Of a stretch of 64,000 bases of DNA, positions 17,781 to 26,342 are shown piece by piece. Below the pieces are notes generated by a model. The model made no database searches. It was given only the letters and a program-made list of their open reading frames with translations, and was not told the DNA's origin. The stretch is from NCBI RefSeq assembly GCF_021271205.1, contig NZ_JAIWKS010000002.1, positions 558,001 through 622,000 of the forward strand, given 5' to 3'. The position numbers were made by a program, and so were the translations under genes. Every line of letters starts with the position of its first letter. The first letter of the stretch is position 1. The stretch is from Pseudomonas uvaldensis (lineage in GTDB: Bacteria; Pseudomonadota; Gammaproteobacteria; Pseudomonadales; Pseudomonadaceae).

Positions 17781-17788
17781 TTGTTGTT
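17781..17788 (-). promoter_or_regulatory. Putative Hfq/Crc catabolite-repression (CA) motif before the CitMHS gene
   Basis: The minus-strand leader reads GATAACAACAAGAGATCC: AACAACAA runs into AAGAG about 12 bases before the ATG at 17768. The same motif occurs before the porin gene of this operon, supporting shared catabolite control. Confidence 0.5.
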
Positions 17789-17911
17789 ATCAGTAGTGTT
17801 GCCAACACCCAGGCGTACGACTCCCAACCCGCCAGGCAACACGATCCATATGTGCCTGGCAGAATGATTGATGTCGTGACGTCGTGATGTCGAGTTTTGC
17901 CAATTGCCCGG

Positions 17912-18994
17912 CTAGCCGGCCAGTCGGTGGGAAGCCTTGGCGTAGACGAAACCTGAAAAGAGCCGACGTGCGGTGCGCACCACCGAGGCACGGATAGTCT
18001 CTCCTTTGTCGCCGACGTAGGACAAAACCACATCGATCCCTCCGCTGGGGTGCTCGATGCGAACCCGCTGCAAGCGTGGCTCGCGGACTCCGCCGAGCAG
18101 TTGAGCGGCCACGCTGCCTTCAGTCACACAGGCCGTGGCGATTCCGATGGAGCCCGTAATTGCCAACGCGCGATGACAGTTGTGGGGCATGAAATAGCGC
18201 ACCTGGAGCGTGCCGCCCGATTTGGCCGGGGCTACCAGCACCGGCTTGGGAATCACCTTGTCGCTGACGTCCCCCAGGCCCATCGCCAGGCCGGCCTTGA
18301 GCCGCAGGGATTCCAGGCGCTGCAGAAAGGCTTGATCGGCATCCAGTTCCGCGGGGCTTTCGTCGCCGCGCTTGCCCAGCTGGCCGGCTTCGACGATCAC
18401 CATGGGCATCGCCATATCGATGCAGGTCACTGCGACACCGTCGATCAAGTCCAGCGCTTGCCCGGTAGGGAACAGTTTCCCCGTCTTGCTGCCGGCGGCA
18501 TCCAGGAAGGTCAATTGCACCGGCGCGGCAGTGCCCGGCACGCCATCGATGGCCGTGTCGCCTTCATAGCTGACCTTGCCCCCGGGGGTTTGCACCTCGG
18601 AAATGACAAAGGTACCGGTATTGAGGTTGCGAATACGCACCTGCGTCAGGTCGCCACCAGCCTTGACCAGGCCCTGCTCGATGGCGAATGGACCTACTGC
18701 GCAGAGCATATTCCCGCAGTTGGGAGCCGTATCGACCCGACGTTGAGAAACCATCACCTGGACGAACAAGTAATCCACATCCGCCTCAGGGTGCAGTGAA
18801 GGGCTGACGATCGCCACCTTGCTGGTTTGGGGGCTGCCACCCCCGATACCGTCGATTTCCAGCTCATGGCCGGACCCCATCAGATCGAGCAACAACTCAT
18901 CACGGGCGACGACGGAAGTCGGCAGATCCCAAGCGAGAAACACCGGCCCTTTGGAGGTGCCACCGCGCATCAATACACAAGGAATTCGTTGCAT
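17912..18994 (-). CDS. PrpF-family isomerase (4-oxalomesaconate tautomerase / aconitate isomerase-like)
   Basis: A 360-residue protein with the PrpF/GalD signature: MRGGTSKGPVFLAWDLP at the N-terminus, DGIGGGSPQTSKVAIV, the catalytic-cysteine block APNCGNMLCAVGPFAI and the C-terminal GSIGIATACVTEGSVA. The family moves double bonds in unsaturated di- and tricarboxylates (methylaconitate, trans-aconitate, 4-oxalomesaconate). Length equals P. putida GalD, but no gallate genes are nearby. The CitMHS and porin partners favour a tricarboxylate pathway such as trans-aconitate. ATG at 18994 is preferred over a GTG at 19000 because AAGAG precedes it at a good distance. Confidence 0.85.
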   Translation of the reverse strand: MQRIPCVLMRGGTSKGPVFLAWDLPTSVVARDELLLDLMGSGHELEIDGIGGGSPQTSKVAIVSPSLHPEADVDYLFVQVMVSQRRVDTAPNCGNMLCAVGPFAIEQGLVKAGGDLTQVRIRNLNTGTFVISEVQTPGGKVSYEGDTAIDGVPGTAAPVQLTFLDAAGSKTGKLFPTGQALDLIDGVAVTCIDMAMPMVIVEAGQLGKRGDESPAELDADQAFLQRLESLRLKAGLAMGLGDVSDKVIPKPVLVAPAKSGGTLQVRYFMPHNCHRALAITGSIGIATACVTEGSVAAQLLGGVREPRLQRVRIEHPSGGIDVVLSYVGDKGETIRASVVRTARRLFSGFVYAKASHRLAG

Positions 18995-19012
18995 GAACAC
19001 TAACTCTTGTTG

Positions 19013-19031
19013 ATCAATCTGGATAATTGAT
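19013..19031. promoter_or_regulatory. Putative LysR operator
   Basis: Perfect inverted repeat ATCAAT-N7-ATTGAT (19 bp, in the spirit of the LysR T-N11-A site) between the divergent PrpF-like gene and lysR gene. It lies about 20 bp upstream of the isomerase start. Binding is inferred. Confidence 0.45.
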
Positions 19032-19161
19032 GTTCTGGAGGCAAGAGTGGCAGGGTTTCAAAAGTGTTTCCAATGCAAAAATCAGCGAGTTTATTGCGTT
19101 TGACGAATGAATTTCCGTAGGATGACGCACACCACACATCGCCTTTCTTGTGGAATTCAAT

Positions 19162-20052
19162 ATGGAATATGAGCTTCAAGACATACGGTCTTTCGTTAAA
19201 ATCGCCGAACTGGGCAGTTTTCACGAAGCCGCCGATGCACTGCACCTGTCGCAGCCGGCGTTGAGCCGGCGGATGAAAAAACTCGAAGAGGGTCTGGGCA
19301 CGGCACTGCTCGACCGCACGACTCGCAAGGTCAGCTTGACCAGCGTCGGACGCGATTTCCTGCCCAAGGCGCGGCGCTTGCTGGATGATTTCGACGATTC
19401 GATTCTCAACATCCGCGAGTTGGCGGAGCGGCAGATCGGTCGAGTGACACTGGCTTGCATTCCCACGGCCGCCTTCTACTTCCTGCCTTCGGTGATCCGC
19501 CTCTACAACGAGCGCTATCCGAAAATCCGCATACGCCTGCTCGACCTCAGCGCCAACGAAGGACTGGAAGCGGTACTGCGAGGCGAAGCCGACTTCGGCA
19601 TCAATATGATGAGCGGACAGCATCCGGACATTGAATTCGTGCCGCTGGTCAATGAACCCTTTGTCCTGGCCTGCCGACGCGACCATGAATTGGCTGGACG
19701 CAGCGCCGTTACCTGGTCGGAGTTGAGCGATTATCGGCTGATCGGGGTGGGTCGCCTGAGCGGCAACCGCATGCTGCTCGATCATGCCTTGTCGGGCTTG
19801 AGCTGGCGTCCCCAGTGGTTCTACGAGGTACAACACCTGTCTACGTCACTGGGGTTAGTCGAGGCCGGTCTCGGCGTCTCGGCAATGCCCAGCCTGGCGA
19901 TGCCCGCCGGTGACCATCCGACGCTGGTCAGCGTGCCGCTGATCGAGCCGGTGGTAAACCGATCACTGGGGCTGGTCTATCGACGCGGCGCGTCTTTGTC
20001 TCCTGCCGCCGAGAAATTCGTTTCGATTCTGCTGGAGCAGTGGCCGCAATGA
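19162..20052 (+). CDS. LysR family transcriptional regulator
   Basis: A 296-residue LysR regulator. The HTH comprises IRSFVKIAELGSFHEAADALHLSQPALSRRMKKLEEGLGTALLDR (residues about 7-51), and the effector domain follows with RVTLACIPTAAFYFLP. It is divergent from the PrpF-like/CitMHS/porin operon, with a perfect dyad in between, so it probably activates that operon. The ATG at 19162 is chosen because GTGGA lies seven bases upstream; a GTG at 19150 in the same frame is possible. No odd features. Confidence 0.92.
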   Translation: MEYELQDIRSFVKIAELGSFHEAADALHLSQPALSRRMKKLEEGLGTALLDRTTRKVSLTSVGRDFLPKARRLLDDFDDSILNIRELAERQIGRVTLACIPTAAFYFLPSVIRLYNERYPKIRIRLLDLSANEGLEAVLRGEADFGINMMSGQHPDIEFVPLVNEPFVLACRRDHELAGRSAVTWSELSDYRLIGVGRLSGNRMLLDHALSGLSWRPQWFYEVQHLSTSLGLVEAGLGVSAMPSLAMPAGDHPTLVSVPLIEPVVNRSLGLVYRRGASLSPAAEKFVSILLEQWPQ

Positions 20053-20127
20053 AGCCTCGGTCGCGGCTTTCGTGTGCAGATCGAGTCCACGCACCTACCC
20101 GGCCAGATATGGCCAAGCGCGCTCACG

Positions 20128-21564
20128 TTATTCACCCGGCTCGTCCTGATCCACCACAATACTCTTCGCCTCAAGAAAGGCCTCCAGGCCATGAACCCCG
20201 AACTCCCGTCCGACGCCGGACTGCTTGACCCCGCCAAATGGGGCAAGCAGCTCCGGCGTGATTCTGTTAATCAATACCGAGCCGGCCTGCAGCCTCGTCG
20301 CCAGGTGCCGGGCGCGCTGCGGTTGTCGGGAAAAGACGTAGGCCTGCAGCCCATAGGGGCTGGCGTTGGCGATTTCGATAGCCTGTTCTTGCGAGTCATA
20401 CGGGATGATCGATAGCACCGGGCCAAAAATTTCCTCCTGCGCGATGTCCATGTCATTGTTGACGTCGGCAAAGACCGTGGGCCTGACGAAATAGCCCGTG
20501 TCCAGGCCTATCGGCCGGCCTTCCCCGCCGGCGATCAGCGTGGCGCCTTGCGCCAGTCCGCGGCGGATATAGTGTTGGACACGGTCGAATTGGGCCTTGT
20601 TGACCAGCGGCCCGATGACGGTGGCCGGGTTCCGTGGATTGCCCACGACCATTGCCCCGACCAGGTTCTTCACACGGTCGATGATGTGCTTGGCCTGCGT
20701 GCGCGGCACCAGCAACCGCGTGCCGGCGACGCAGGCCTGGCCGTTGTTCATGAACGCCGCATTCAATGCCTGCGCAATAGCCGTATCGAGATCGGCGTCG
20801 TCGAGCACGATGGACGCCGACTTCCCCGTCAGCGACAGACTCACTCGCTTCATGGTCTCGATACCGGCGCGGGCAATCAGTTTCCCGGTGGCGGTGGAGC
20901 CGGTGAATGAAATCTTCGTGACCTGAGGATGGGTGCTGATTTCGTCACCGACATCGCTGCCGCGTCCCAACAGAATGTTGAAAACGCCTTCAGGCAAACC
21001 TGCGCGGTGCAACGCCTGGGCGAGCACCCCGGTTTGCAAGGGACTCAACTCGCTCGGTTTGATCACCGAGGCACAACCGGCGGCGATGGCCGAGGCCAGC
21101 TTGCTGCATATAGTGCCGGCGGTGCTGTTCCAGGGAGCAAACAGCGCCGATACCCCCACTGGCTCCATTACCACGGTCGCGTCACCGACCGAGCGAAGGA
21201 GCTCGTAATGCTCCAGCACCTGCGCCGTATTGGCAAAGGATTGCGAAGCGTAACGGCTGACCCATTGGGCGCGGGCAAGCGGCGCGCCGTACTCCTCGAT
21301 GGCGGTATCGCGAATTTCATTCGTGCTCGCCAGCACGGCGGCCTGCAACTGTTTGAGCATCTCGATACGCTCGGCTTTGGAGGTGCGGCTCATCGAGGCT
21401 TGAGCACGCGAGGCAGCCGCGATGGCACGTCTGGCGTCATCACGATCAGCCAGCGTGACCGTACCGATAACCGCTTCGGTCGCCGGGTTGATGCACTCCA
21501 CCGTTTCATCCCCGTGAACGGGAACGAAGGCTCCATCAATGTAACTGTGATTGATCTTCCACAT
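20128..21564 (-). CDS. Aldehyde dehydrogenase family protein with replaced catalytic glutamate
   Basis: A 478-residue NAD(P)-dependent aldehyde dehydrogenase fold. The oxyanion asparagine is in FAPWN (N146), the nucleotide-binding SFTGSTATGK is normal and the nucleophile is C278 in NNGQACVAG. The general-base motif usually read as LELGGKS is LSLTGKS here, so the glutamate near residue 244 is a serine. It lies 95 bp after a creatininase-family gene on the same strand and is probably cotranscribed. The substrate is unknown. It may act as a dehydrogenase with another base or as a thioester-forming variant. Confidence 0.88.
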   Translation of the reverse strand: MWKINHSYIDGAFVPVHGDETVECINPATEAVIGTVTLADRDDARRAIAAASRAQASMSRTSKAERIEMLKQLQAAVLASTNEIRDTAIEEYGAPLARAQWVSRYASQSFANTAQVLEHYELLRSVGDATVVMEPVGVSALFAPWNSTAGTICSKLASAIAAGCASVIKPSELSPLQTGVLAQALHRAGLPEGVFNILLGRGSDVGDEISTHPQVTKISFTGSTATGKLIARAGIETMKRVSLSLTGKSASIVLDDADLDTAIAQALNAAFMNNGQACVAGTRLLVPRTQAKHIIDRVKNLVGAMVVGNPRNPATVIGPLVNKAQFDRVQHYIRRGLAQGATLIAGGEGRPIGLDTGYFVRPTVFADVNNDMDIAQEEIFGPVLSIIPYDSQEQAIEIANASPYGLQAYVFSRQPQRARHLATRLQAGSVLINRITPELLAPFGGVKQSGVGREFGVHGLEAFLEAKSIVVDQDEPGE

Positions 21565-21659
21565 CGTGGCGTACCTGACCGATTGCGGGATTCCCCGAAA
21601 TGAAGCACCAACGCCTGGCAGGCCCAGGCGTCGCCCCGGCTCGATGGCTTTGCCGTGAT

Positions 21660-22409
21660 TCAGCCCGGCATGGACTCACGGCTGAAAGCGTGCACCTCCT
21701 GCACCAATCCTTGTGCGGCCATCATCACCAGTTGCCGACCTTTTTCCGCAGACGCTTGCGCCGGATCCGAGCCCATTCGGCCGTCCGGATGACGAGCGCG
21801 GAAATCGGCAGCCTCGCGGATAGGGCCCCAATTGGCGATTTTTGGCGAGTACTCAGCCGACTTGATGGCGTGGGGATAGGCCCACTGGGTCACGGCAATT
21901 TCCGAAGGCGTTGCATGAATGCCATGACCTTCCGGGAACTGGTCGCGGGCCAGCTCATTGACGCCTTCCAGGTCCCACCAATTACACAGTTTCAAGGCGA
22001 AACCTGCCGGGCGACGGGCGAAGCTCGCCTCGGCGTAGAGCTCCGAGAAAGCCGCTTCAATCGAGGCAATGTTGCCGCCATGGCCATTGAGAAAAAATAT
22101 TTTCTCGAACCCGTGGGCAGCCAAGGAACGTGTCCAGTCACCGATAGCAGCGATGAAGGTCGAGGGCCTGAGCGAGATCGTTCCCGCAAAACCGAGGTGA
22201 TGCTGCGCCATGCCGGTGTTGAAAGTCGGGGCCACCAGGATGTCCGCTGTCTGCTGCGCCTGGTGGGCGATGATCTCGGGACACATCCAGTCCGTACCCA
22301 GTAGCCCGGTCGGCCCATGTTGCTCGTTGGAGCCGATCGGGATGACGACGGTACGGCTGCGTTCGAGAAATTTTTCGATTTCAGCCCAGGTCGATAGATG
22401 TAGAAGCAT
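21660..22409 (-). CDS. Creatininase family amidohydrolase
   Basis: A 249-residue protein with the creatininase metal-ligand pattern: GSNEQHGPTGLLGTDW (E, H and D ligands) near residue 28, then FLNGHGGNIASIEAAF around residue 105 and a late EGHGIHATPSE. The family hydrolyses cyclic or secondary amides (creatinine, mycofactocin precursor, F420-pathway and pyrimidine intermediates). The ATG at 22409 follows GAGAGAGAACGCAG; the frame upstream is not conserved-looking. It is divergent from a lysR gene with three repeated half-sites between them. Confidence 0.88.
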   Translation of the reverse strand: MLLHLSTWAEIEKFLERSRTVVIPIGSNEQHGPTGLLGTDWMCPEIIAHQAQQTADILVAPTFNTGMAQHHLGFAGTISLRPSTFIAAIGDWTRSLAAHGFEKIFFLNGHGGNIASIEAAFSELYAEASFARRPAGFALKLCNWWDLEGVNELARDQFPEGHGIHATPSEIAVTQWAYPHAIKSAEYSPKIANWGPIREAADFRARHPDGRMGSDPAQASAEKGRQLVMMAAQGLVQEVHAFSRESMPG

Positions 22410-22558
22410 CTGCGTTCTCTCTCTGCAAAAGGTTCCTTGCGGAACGATGGGTATGAAGACCAAAGCACCTGTTCAACCTTCGGTGCACTCAAGGCCGGTT
22501 CGCAACGAGCCAGCGGCTTTGTCAAAGATGTTGCGCCGATCCTATGAACAGCAGCAAG

Positions 22559-22595
22559 AGCAACTATGTTCATGTACTGTTGCTTTATGAGCAAC
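22559..22595. promoter_or_regulatory. Three half-sites, putative LysR operator
   Basis: AGCAAC (22559-22564), GTTGCT (22579-22584) and AGCAAC (22590-22595) form two overlapping inverted repeats, the inner one with a perfect 6-bp stem and 5-bp spacer. They lie just before the lysR gene. This favours the lysR start at 22620 over ATGs that fall inside the sites. Confidence 0.5.
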
Positions 22596-22619
22596 GCCAA
22601 GCCCCTGGAGAAACGCCCG

Positions 22620-23552
22620 ATGCGAGAAATCAACCAGCAACGCTTGCGGTATTTTCATGAAGTGTTGACCCACGGATCGATCCGTGGCGCGGCGGACAGC
22701 ATCAACACGTCCCCTTCGGTGATTACCCGTCAGATTAAATTGCTGGAAGAGGAACTGGGCGCCCGCCTGTTCGAACGTCAGGCCCGCGGCGTCCAGCCCA
22801 CCGAGGCTGCCGCGCACCTGCTGGAGTTCTGGCGGGGCTATCGATCACATCAGGAAAAGCTCGAAGACCAGCTTCAGGCCATCAAGGGGCTGCAGCTGGG
22901 GCACGTGCGGGTAGTCATCAGCGAAGGTTATGTCGACACGTTGGTCGACCATGTACTCGCACCGTTCTGCAAACAGTACCCCAGGCTCGATATCCGGCTG
23001 GACATACTGCCCGTGGACGATGTCCTCAACGAGATCGCGGAAAATCGGGCGCATATCGGCTTGGCCTACAACCCTCCTGCTCACGCTCACATCGATGATC
23101 GGGCAACATCCCGGCAGCCCGTCATGCTGCTGGTCCGCCCGGACCACCCGCTGGCATTGACAGGAGCGAAGGCCACCGTCGCAGACTTGCTCGACTGCCA
23201 ACTGGTGCTGACGCCGACGACCTTCGGTATCGGTCACGCGTTGAAGATGCTCGAGTATGCCGAGAAGATCCAGATCCGTCCGGCGCTGGTCAGCAATTCA
23301 TTGGCCGCCCTCAAGCGCCTGGTCGCTTGCGGTCAGTTTGCTTCGCTGTTGGGCGAGGTGGCGGCCTATCGGGAGATCGCCCAAGGCAGCCTCGCGGCCG
23401 TGGCCGTCGATCACCCTCTTTTCCAAGGCGTCGAAGCGAAGCTGCTGGTCAAGTCCGGACGCCCGCTGGCGGCCCCTGCCCAGGAATTGCTGAACTGGAT
23501 GTTGCAGCGTTTGCCGATGTTCGCCGGCGATACAGGCCAGCCAGACGCTTGA
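22620..23552 (+). CDS. LysR family transcriptional regulator
   Basis: A 310-residue LysR regulator. The HTH is [50 protein letters not shown], and the effector domain starts near [14 protein letters not shown]. The ATG at 22620 has GGAG nine bases upstream; ATGs at 22572 and 22587 are also in frame but fall within the putative operator. It is divergent from the creatininase/aldehyde dehydrogenase pair, which it probably controls. Its end converges on the second aldehyde dehydrogenase gene 34 bp away. Confidence 0.92.
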   Translation: MREINQQRLRYFHEVLTHGSIRGAADSINTSPSVITRQIKLLEEELGARLFERQARGVQPTEAAAHLLEFWRGYRSHQEKLEDQLQAIKGLQLGHVRVVISEGYVDTLVDHVLAPFCKQYPRLDIRLDILPVDDVLNEIAENRAHIGLAYNPPAHAHIDDRATSRQPVMLLVRPDHPLALTGAKATVADLLDCQLVLTPTTFGIGHALKMLEYAEKIQIRPALVSNSLAALKRLVACGQFASLLGEVAAYREIAQGSLAAVAVDHPLFQGVEAKLLVKSGRPLAAPAQELLNWMLQRLPMFAGDTGQPDA

Positions 23553-23586
23553 ACATCGCTTGTATCTTGACGAGGGCATAAACCAG

Positions 23587-25050
23587 TCAGTCTTTACCCG
23601 GCTGGCGCTCCTGCGCCAATTGCATGCCTGCTTCACCGTTTCGGTGCCCAAAGATGGATTTGTGCTCCAGGTATTCTTCTAACCCGCACACACCCCACTC
23701 CCGGCCATTACCGGACCGCTTGTATCCGCCGAACGGTGCGCCATTGTCAGCCTTGCTGCCGTTGAGATGGACCATGCCCGTACGCAGGTGTCGAGCCACG
23801 GCGCGAGCACGCTCCAGCGTCCCGGCGCTCACGTAACCCGAAAGTCCGTAGGGACTGTCATTGGCAATAGCGAGGGCTTGCTCTTCACTGTCGTAAGGAA
23901 TGATCACCAACACAGGGCCGAATATTTCCTCCCTGGCGATGGGCAAGTCGGGTTGGACGTCCGCAAATACCGTCGGCCTGGCGTAGAACCCGGTCGTTAT
24001 GCCCTCCGGGCGCCCCAGGCCACCGCACACGGGCTGTAGGCCTCGCACCTCGGCCAGGAGCGTTTGGACCCGATCGAACTGCGCCTGATTGGCCAGAGGT
24101 CCCATGGCGGTGGTCGGATCGCTGTCGTCAAAGCAGACGTTGGCCGCCACCTCCCGGGCAATCTCTATCGCCCGCGCCTGGATGGTACGAGGCACGAGCA
24201 TCCGCGTCGGCGCATTGCACGACTGGCCACTGTTGCGAAAACAACTGCTGACCCCATGACGGACTGCCGCTTCAATATCGGCATCGGCAAGAATCAGGTT
24301 CGCCGACTTGCCTCCCAGCTCCTGGCACACACGCTTGACGGTATCTGCCGCAGCCTTCGCCACGGCGATCCCTGCGCCGGTGGAACCGGTGAACGAAACC
24401 ATGTCGATACCAGCATGCCGCGCAATACCATCCCCCAGGGTCGGTCCGTCGCCGTTGACCAAGTTAAATACCCCCTTCGGCACGCCGGCCCGATGAAGAA
24501 TATCGGCCAGGAGCATGGCCGACAGCGGTGCCTTTTCACTGGGCTTGAGAACCACGGAACACCCCGCTGCCAGCGCCGGCCCCAATTTGCAGGTGAGCTG
24601 GTTCAACGGCCAGTTCCAGGGCGTGATCAAGCCGCATACACCGATGGGCTCACGGGTGATCAAGGTGCTGCCATGGAACCGGTCGAACTCATAGGTCGCA
24701 AGAACTTCATAAGCCAGCTGCAGGTGGCCCAGGCCCGCCGGCACGTGGGCGCTTCGGGCCAGAGACAGCGGCGCGCCCATCTCCTGATGCACGCACTGCG
24801 CCAACGCTTCGCTGTTCTGGCGATACCCATCTATGATCGCCCTGAGCAGTTCCAGTCGCTGTTCGCGAGACCATTGCCCATAACTCTCGAATGCGCGGCG
24901 AGCCGCCGCCACGGCGCGGTCAAGATCAGCCGCGGTGCCGAGGCTGATGGTGGCGATGGTGCGCTCGGTGGACGGGTCGATCACCGGCAAGGTGTCGTTA
25001 CCCTGGGGCCTGACCCAAGCACCCTCGATGTAAAAATCCAGATGATTCAT
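23587..25050 (-). CDS. Aldehyde (semialdehyde) dehydrogenase
   Basis: A 487-residue NAD(P)-dependent aldehyde dehydrogenase with intact active site: ITPWNWPLNQ (oxyanion Asn), FTGSTGAGIAVAKAAADTVK, ELGGKSANLIL (general base Glu) and NSGQSCNAPTRM (nucleophile Cys). It is the last gene of a run in which its ATG overlaps the stop of the transaminase gene by 4 bp, so the two are translationally coupled. It most likely oxidises the omega-semialdehyde made by that transaminase to a dicarboxylate. Confidence 0.93.
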   Translation of the reverse strand: MNHLDFYIEGAWVRPQGNDTLPVIDPSTERTIATISLGTAADLDRAVAAARRAFESYGQWSREQRLELLRAIIDGYRQNSEALAQCVHQEMGAPLSLARSAHVPAGLGHLQLAYEVLATYEFDRFHGSTLITREPIGVCGLITPWNWPLNQLTCKLGPALAAGCSVVLKPSEKAPLSAMLLADILHRAGVPKGVFNLVNGDGPTLGDGIARHAGIDMVSFTGSTGAGIAVAKAAADTVKRVCQELGGKSANLILADADIEAAVRHGVSSCFRNSGQSCNAPTRMLVPRTIQARAIEIAREVAANVCFDDSDPTTAMGPLANQAQFDRVQTLLAEVRGLQPVCGGLGRPEGITTGFYARPTVFADVQPDLPIAREEIFGPVLVIIPYDSEEQALAIANDSPYGLSGYVSAGTLERARAVARHLRTGMVHLNGSKADNGAPFGGYKRSGNGREWGVCGLEEYLEHKSIFGHRNGEAGMQLAQERQPGKD

Positions 25051-26342
25051 CGGGTCGCCTCCAACGCCTTGGACAAGGTGTCGAACACCCGGTTGATCTG
25101 CTCCTCGTCAATGATGAGCGGTGGCGACAGCACGATGTTTTCTCCAGAAGCACGTACCAGCACACCGGCCTCGAAACAGCGCTGGGCCACCTCCGCCGCT
25201 CGTGCGCCAGACGCCTCGCTACGAGGATCGAGCTCCACGGCGCAGAGCAGGCCGATAGCGCGTACATCCAGCACCAGCGGGTGGTCACGCAGAGCCAATG
25301 CCGCGCTCTGCCAGACCGGTGCGATCTGCTGGACGTGGGCATTGATGCCCTGATCTTCGTGCACATCCAGTGTTGCCAGGCCCGCGGCACATGCCAGCGG
25401 GTGGGCGGAATAGGTATAACCATGCATCAGCTCGATAGCCTGCTCCGGCCCTTGCATGAATGCTTCGTACACTGCGCCACTGACGAGCACACCGCCCATG
25501 GGCACTGCACCGTTGGTCAGGCCCTTGGCCAGGGTCATCAAGTCCGGTGTCACGCCAAAGGTCTGCGCCGCGAACGATTGGCCGACACGGCCAAAGCCGG
25601 TGATAACCTCGTCGAAAATCAGCAGCACACCATGACGGGTACAGATCTCCCGCAACCTTTGCAGGTAGCCCAGGGGTGGCGCGTACACGCCGCCGGAGCC
25701 GGTTACCGGCTCGACGATCACTGCTGCCACCGTGGCCGGGTCATGGACTTCCAGCAGTTGCAACAAAGCGTCCGCGTAATGTGCGCCTTGCTCAGGCTGG
25801 CCGCGGCTGAAGCGCAAGCCCGCATCGTAAGGTAACGGCAGGTGAGCCACATCACCGAGCAACGGGCCGAAATCGCGCTTCTGCCGACCGAGGCCCGATA
25901 CCGACAGCCCGCCGAACCCCATGCCATGGTAGCCCTTGGCTCGACCGATCAGCTTGGTGCGCCGACAATCGCCACGCGCCTGGTGATAGGCTCGGGCGAT
26001 CTTCAACGCGGTATCCACGGCTTCGGAGCCAGAGTTGGTGAAGAACACCTTGTCCAGTCCGGACGGAGCGATCCCGACAAGGCGGTCCGCCAGGGTCAGC
26101 GCCGCCGGATGGCTCATCTTGAACGAAGAGACGAAGTCCAGGCGCCCCGCCGCTTCGCGGATCGCTTCGACGATCCGGGGCTGACCGTGGCCTGCGTTGA
26201 CACACCACAATCCAGCCATGGCATCGAGCACCTCGCGGCCATCGGTCGTGAAGTAATGCATGCCGGCGGCGCGCTCGAACAGCATCGGCTGACGGTTGAA
26301 TGGGCGCATCGCGGTAAAGGGTGCCCAGAAGGACGATGTCAT
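25047..26342 (-). CDS. Class III omega-amino acid aminotransferase (beta-alanine:pyruvate transaminase type)
   Basis: A 431-residue PLP enzyme of fold type I. MAGLWCVNAGHGQPRI, FFTNSGSEAVDTALKIARAY, GRAKGYHGMGFGG, LIFDEVITGFGR and the Schiff-base lysine in LMTLAKGLTNGAVPMGG (K273) closely follow omega-amino acid:pyruvate transaminases. It converts a terminal amino group to a semialdehyde in the cytoplasm. Its ATG overlaps the serine hydrolase stop by 4 bp, and its own stop overlaps the dehydrogenase start by 4 bp. The context suggests that the hydrolase releases omega-amino acids for it. Confidence 0.93.
   Translation of the reverse strand: MTSSFWAPFTAMRPFNRQPMLFERAAGMHYFTTDGREVLDAMAGLWCVNAGHGQPRIVEAIREAAGRLDFVSSFKMSHPAALTLADRLVGIAPSGLDKVFFTNSGSEAVDTALKIARAYHQARGDCRRTKLIGRAKGYHGMGFGGLSVSGLGRQKRDFGPLLGDVAHLPLPYDAGLRFSRGQPEQGAHYADALLQLLEVHDPATVAAVIVEPVTGSGGVYAPPLGYLQRLREICTRHGVLLIFDEVITGFGRVGQSFAAQTFGVTPDLMTLAKGLTNGAVPMGGVLVSGAVYEAFMQGPEQAIELMHGYTYSAHPLACAAGLATLDVHEDQGINAHVQQIAPVWQSAALALRDHPLVLDVRAIGLLCAVELDPRSEASGARAAEVAQRCFEAGVLVRASGENIVLSPPLIIDEEQINRVFDTLSKALEATR

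Noticed and set aside
24064..25353. 429-codon plus-strand frame over the aldehyde dehydrogenase and transaminase genes
   Set aside because: It crosses the boundary of two recognised minus-strand genes and shows only shadow composition.
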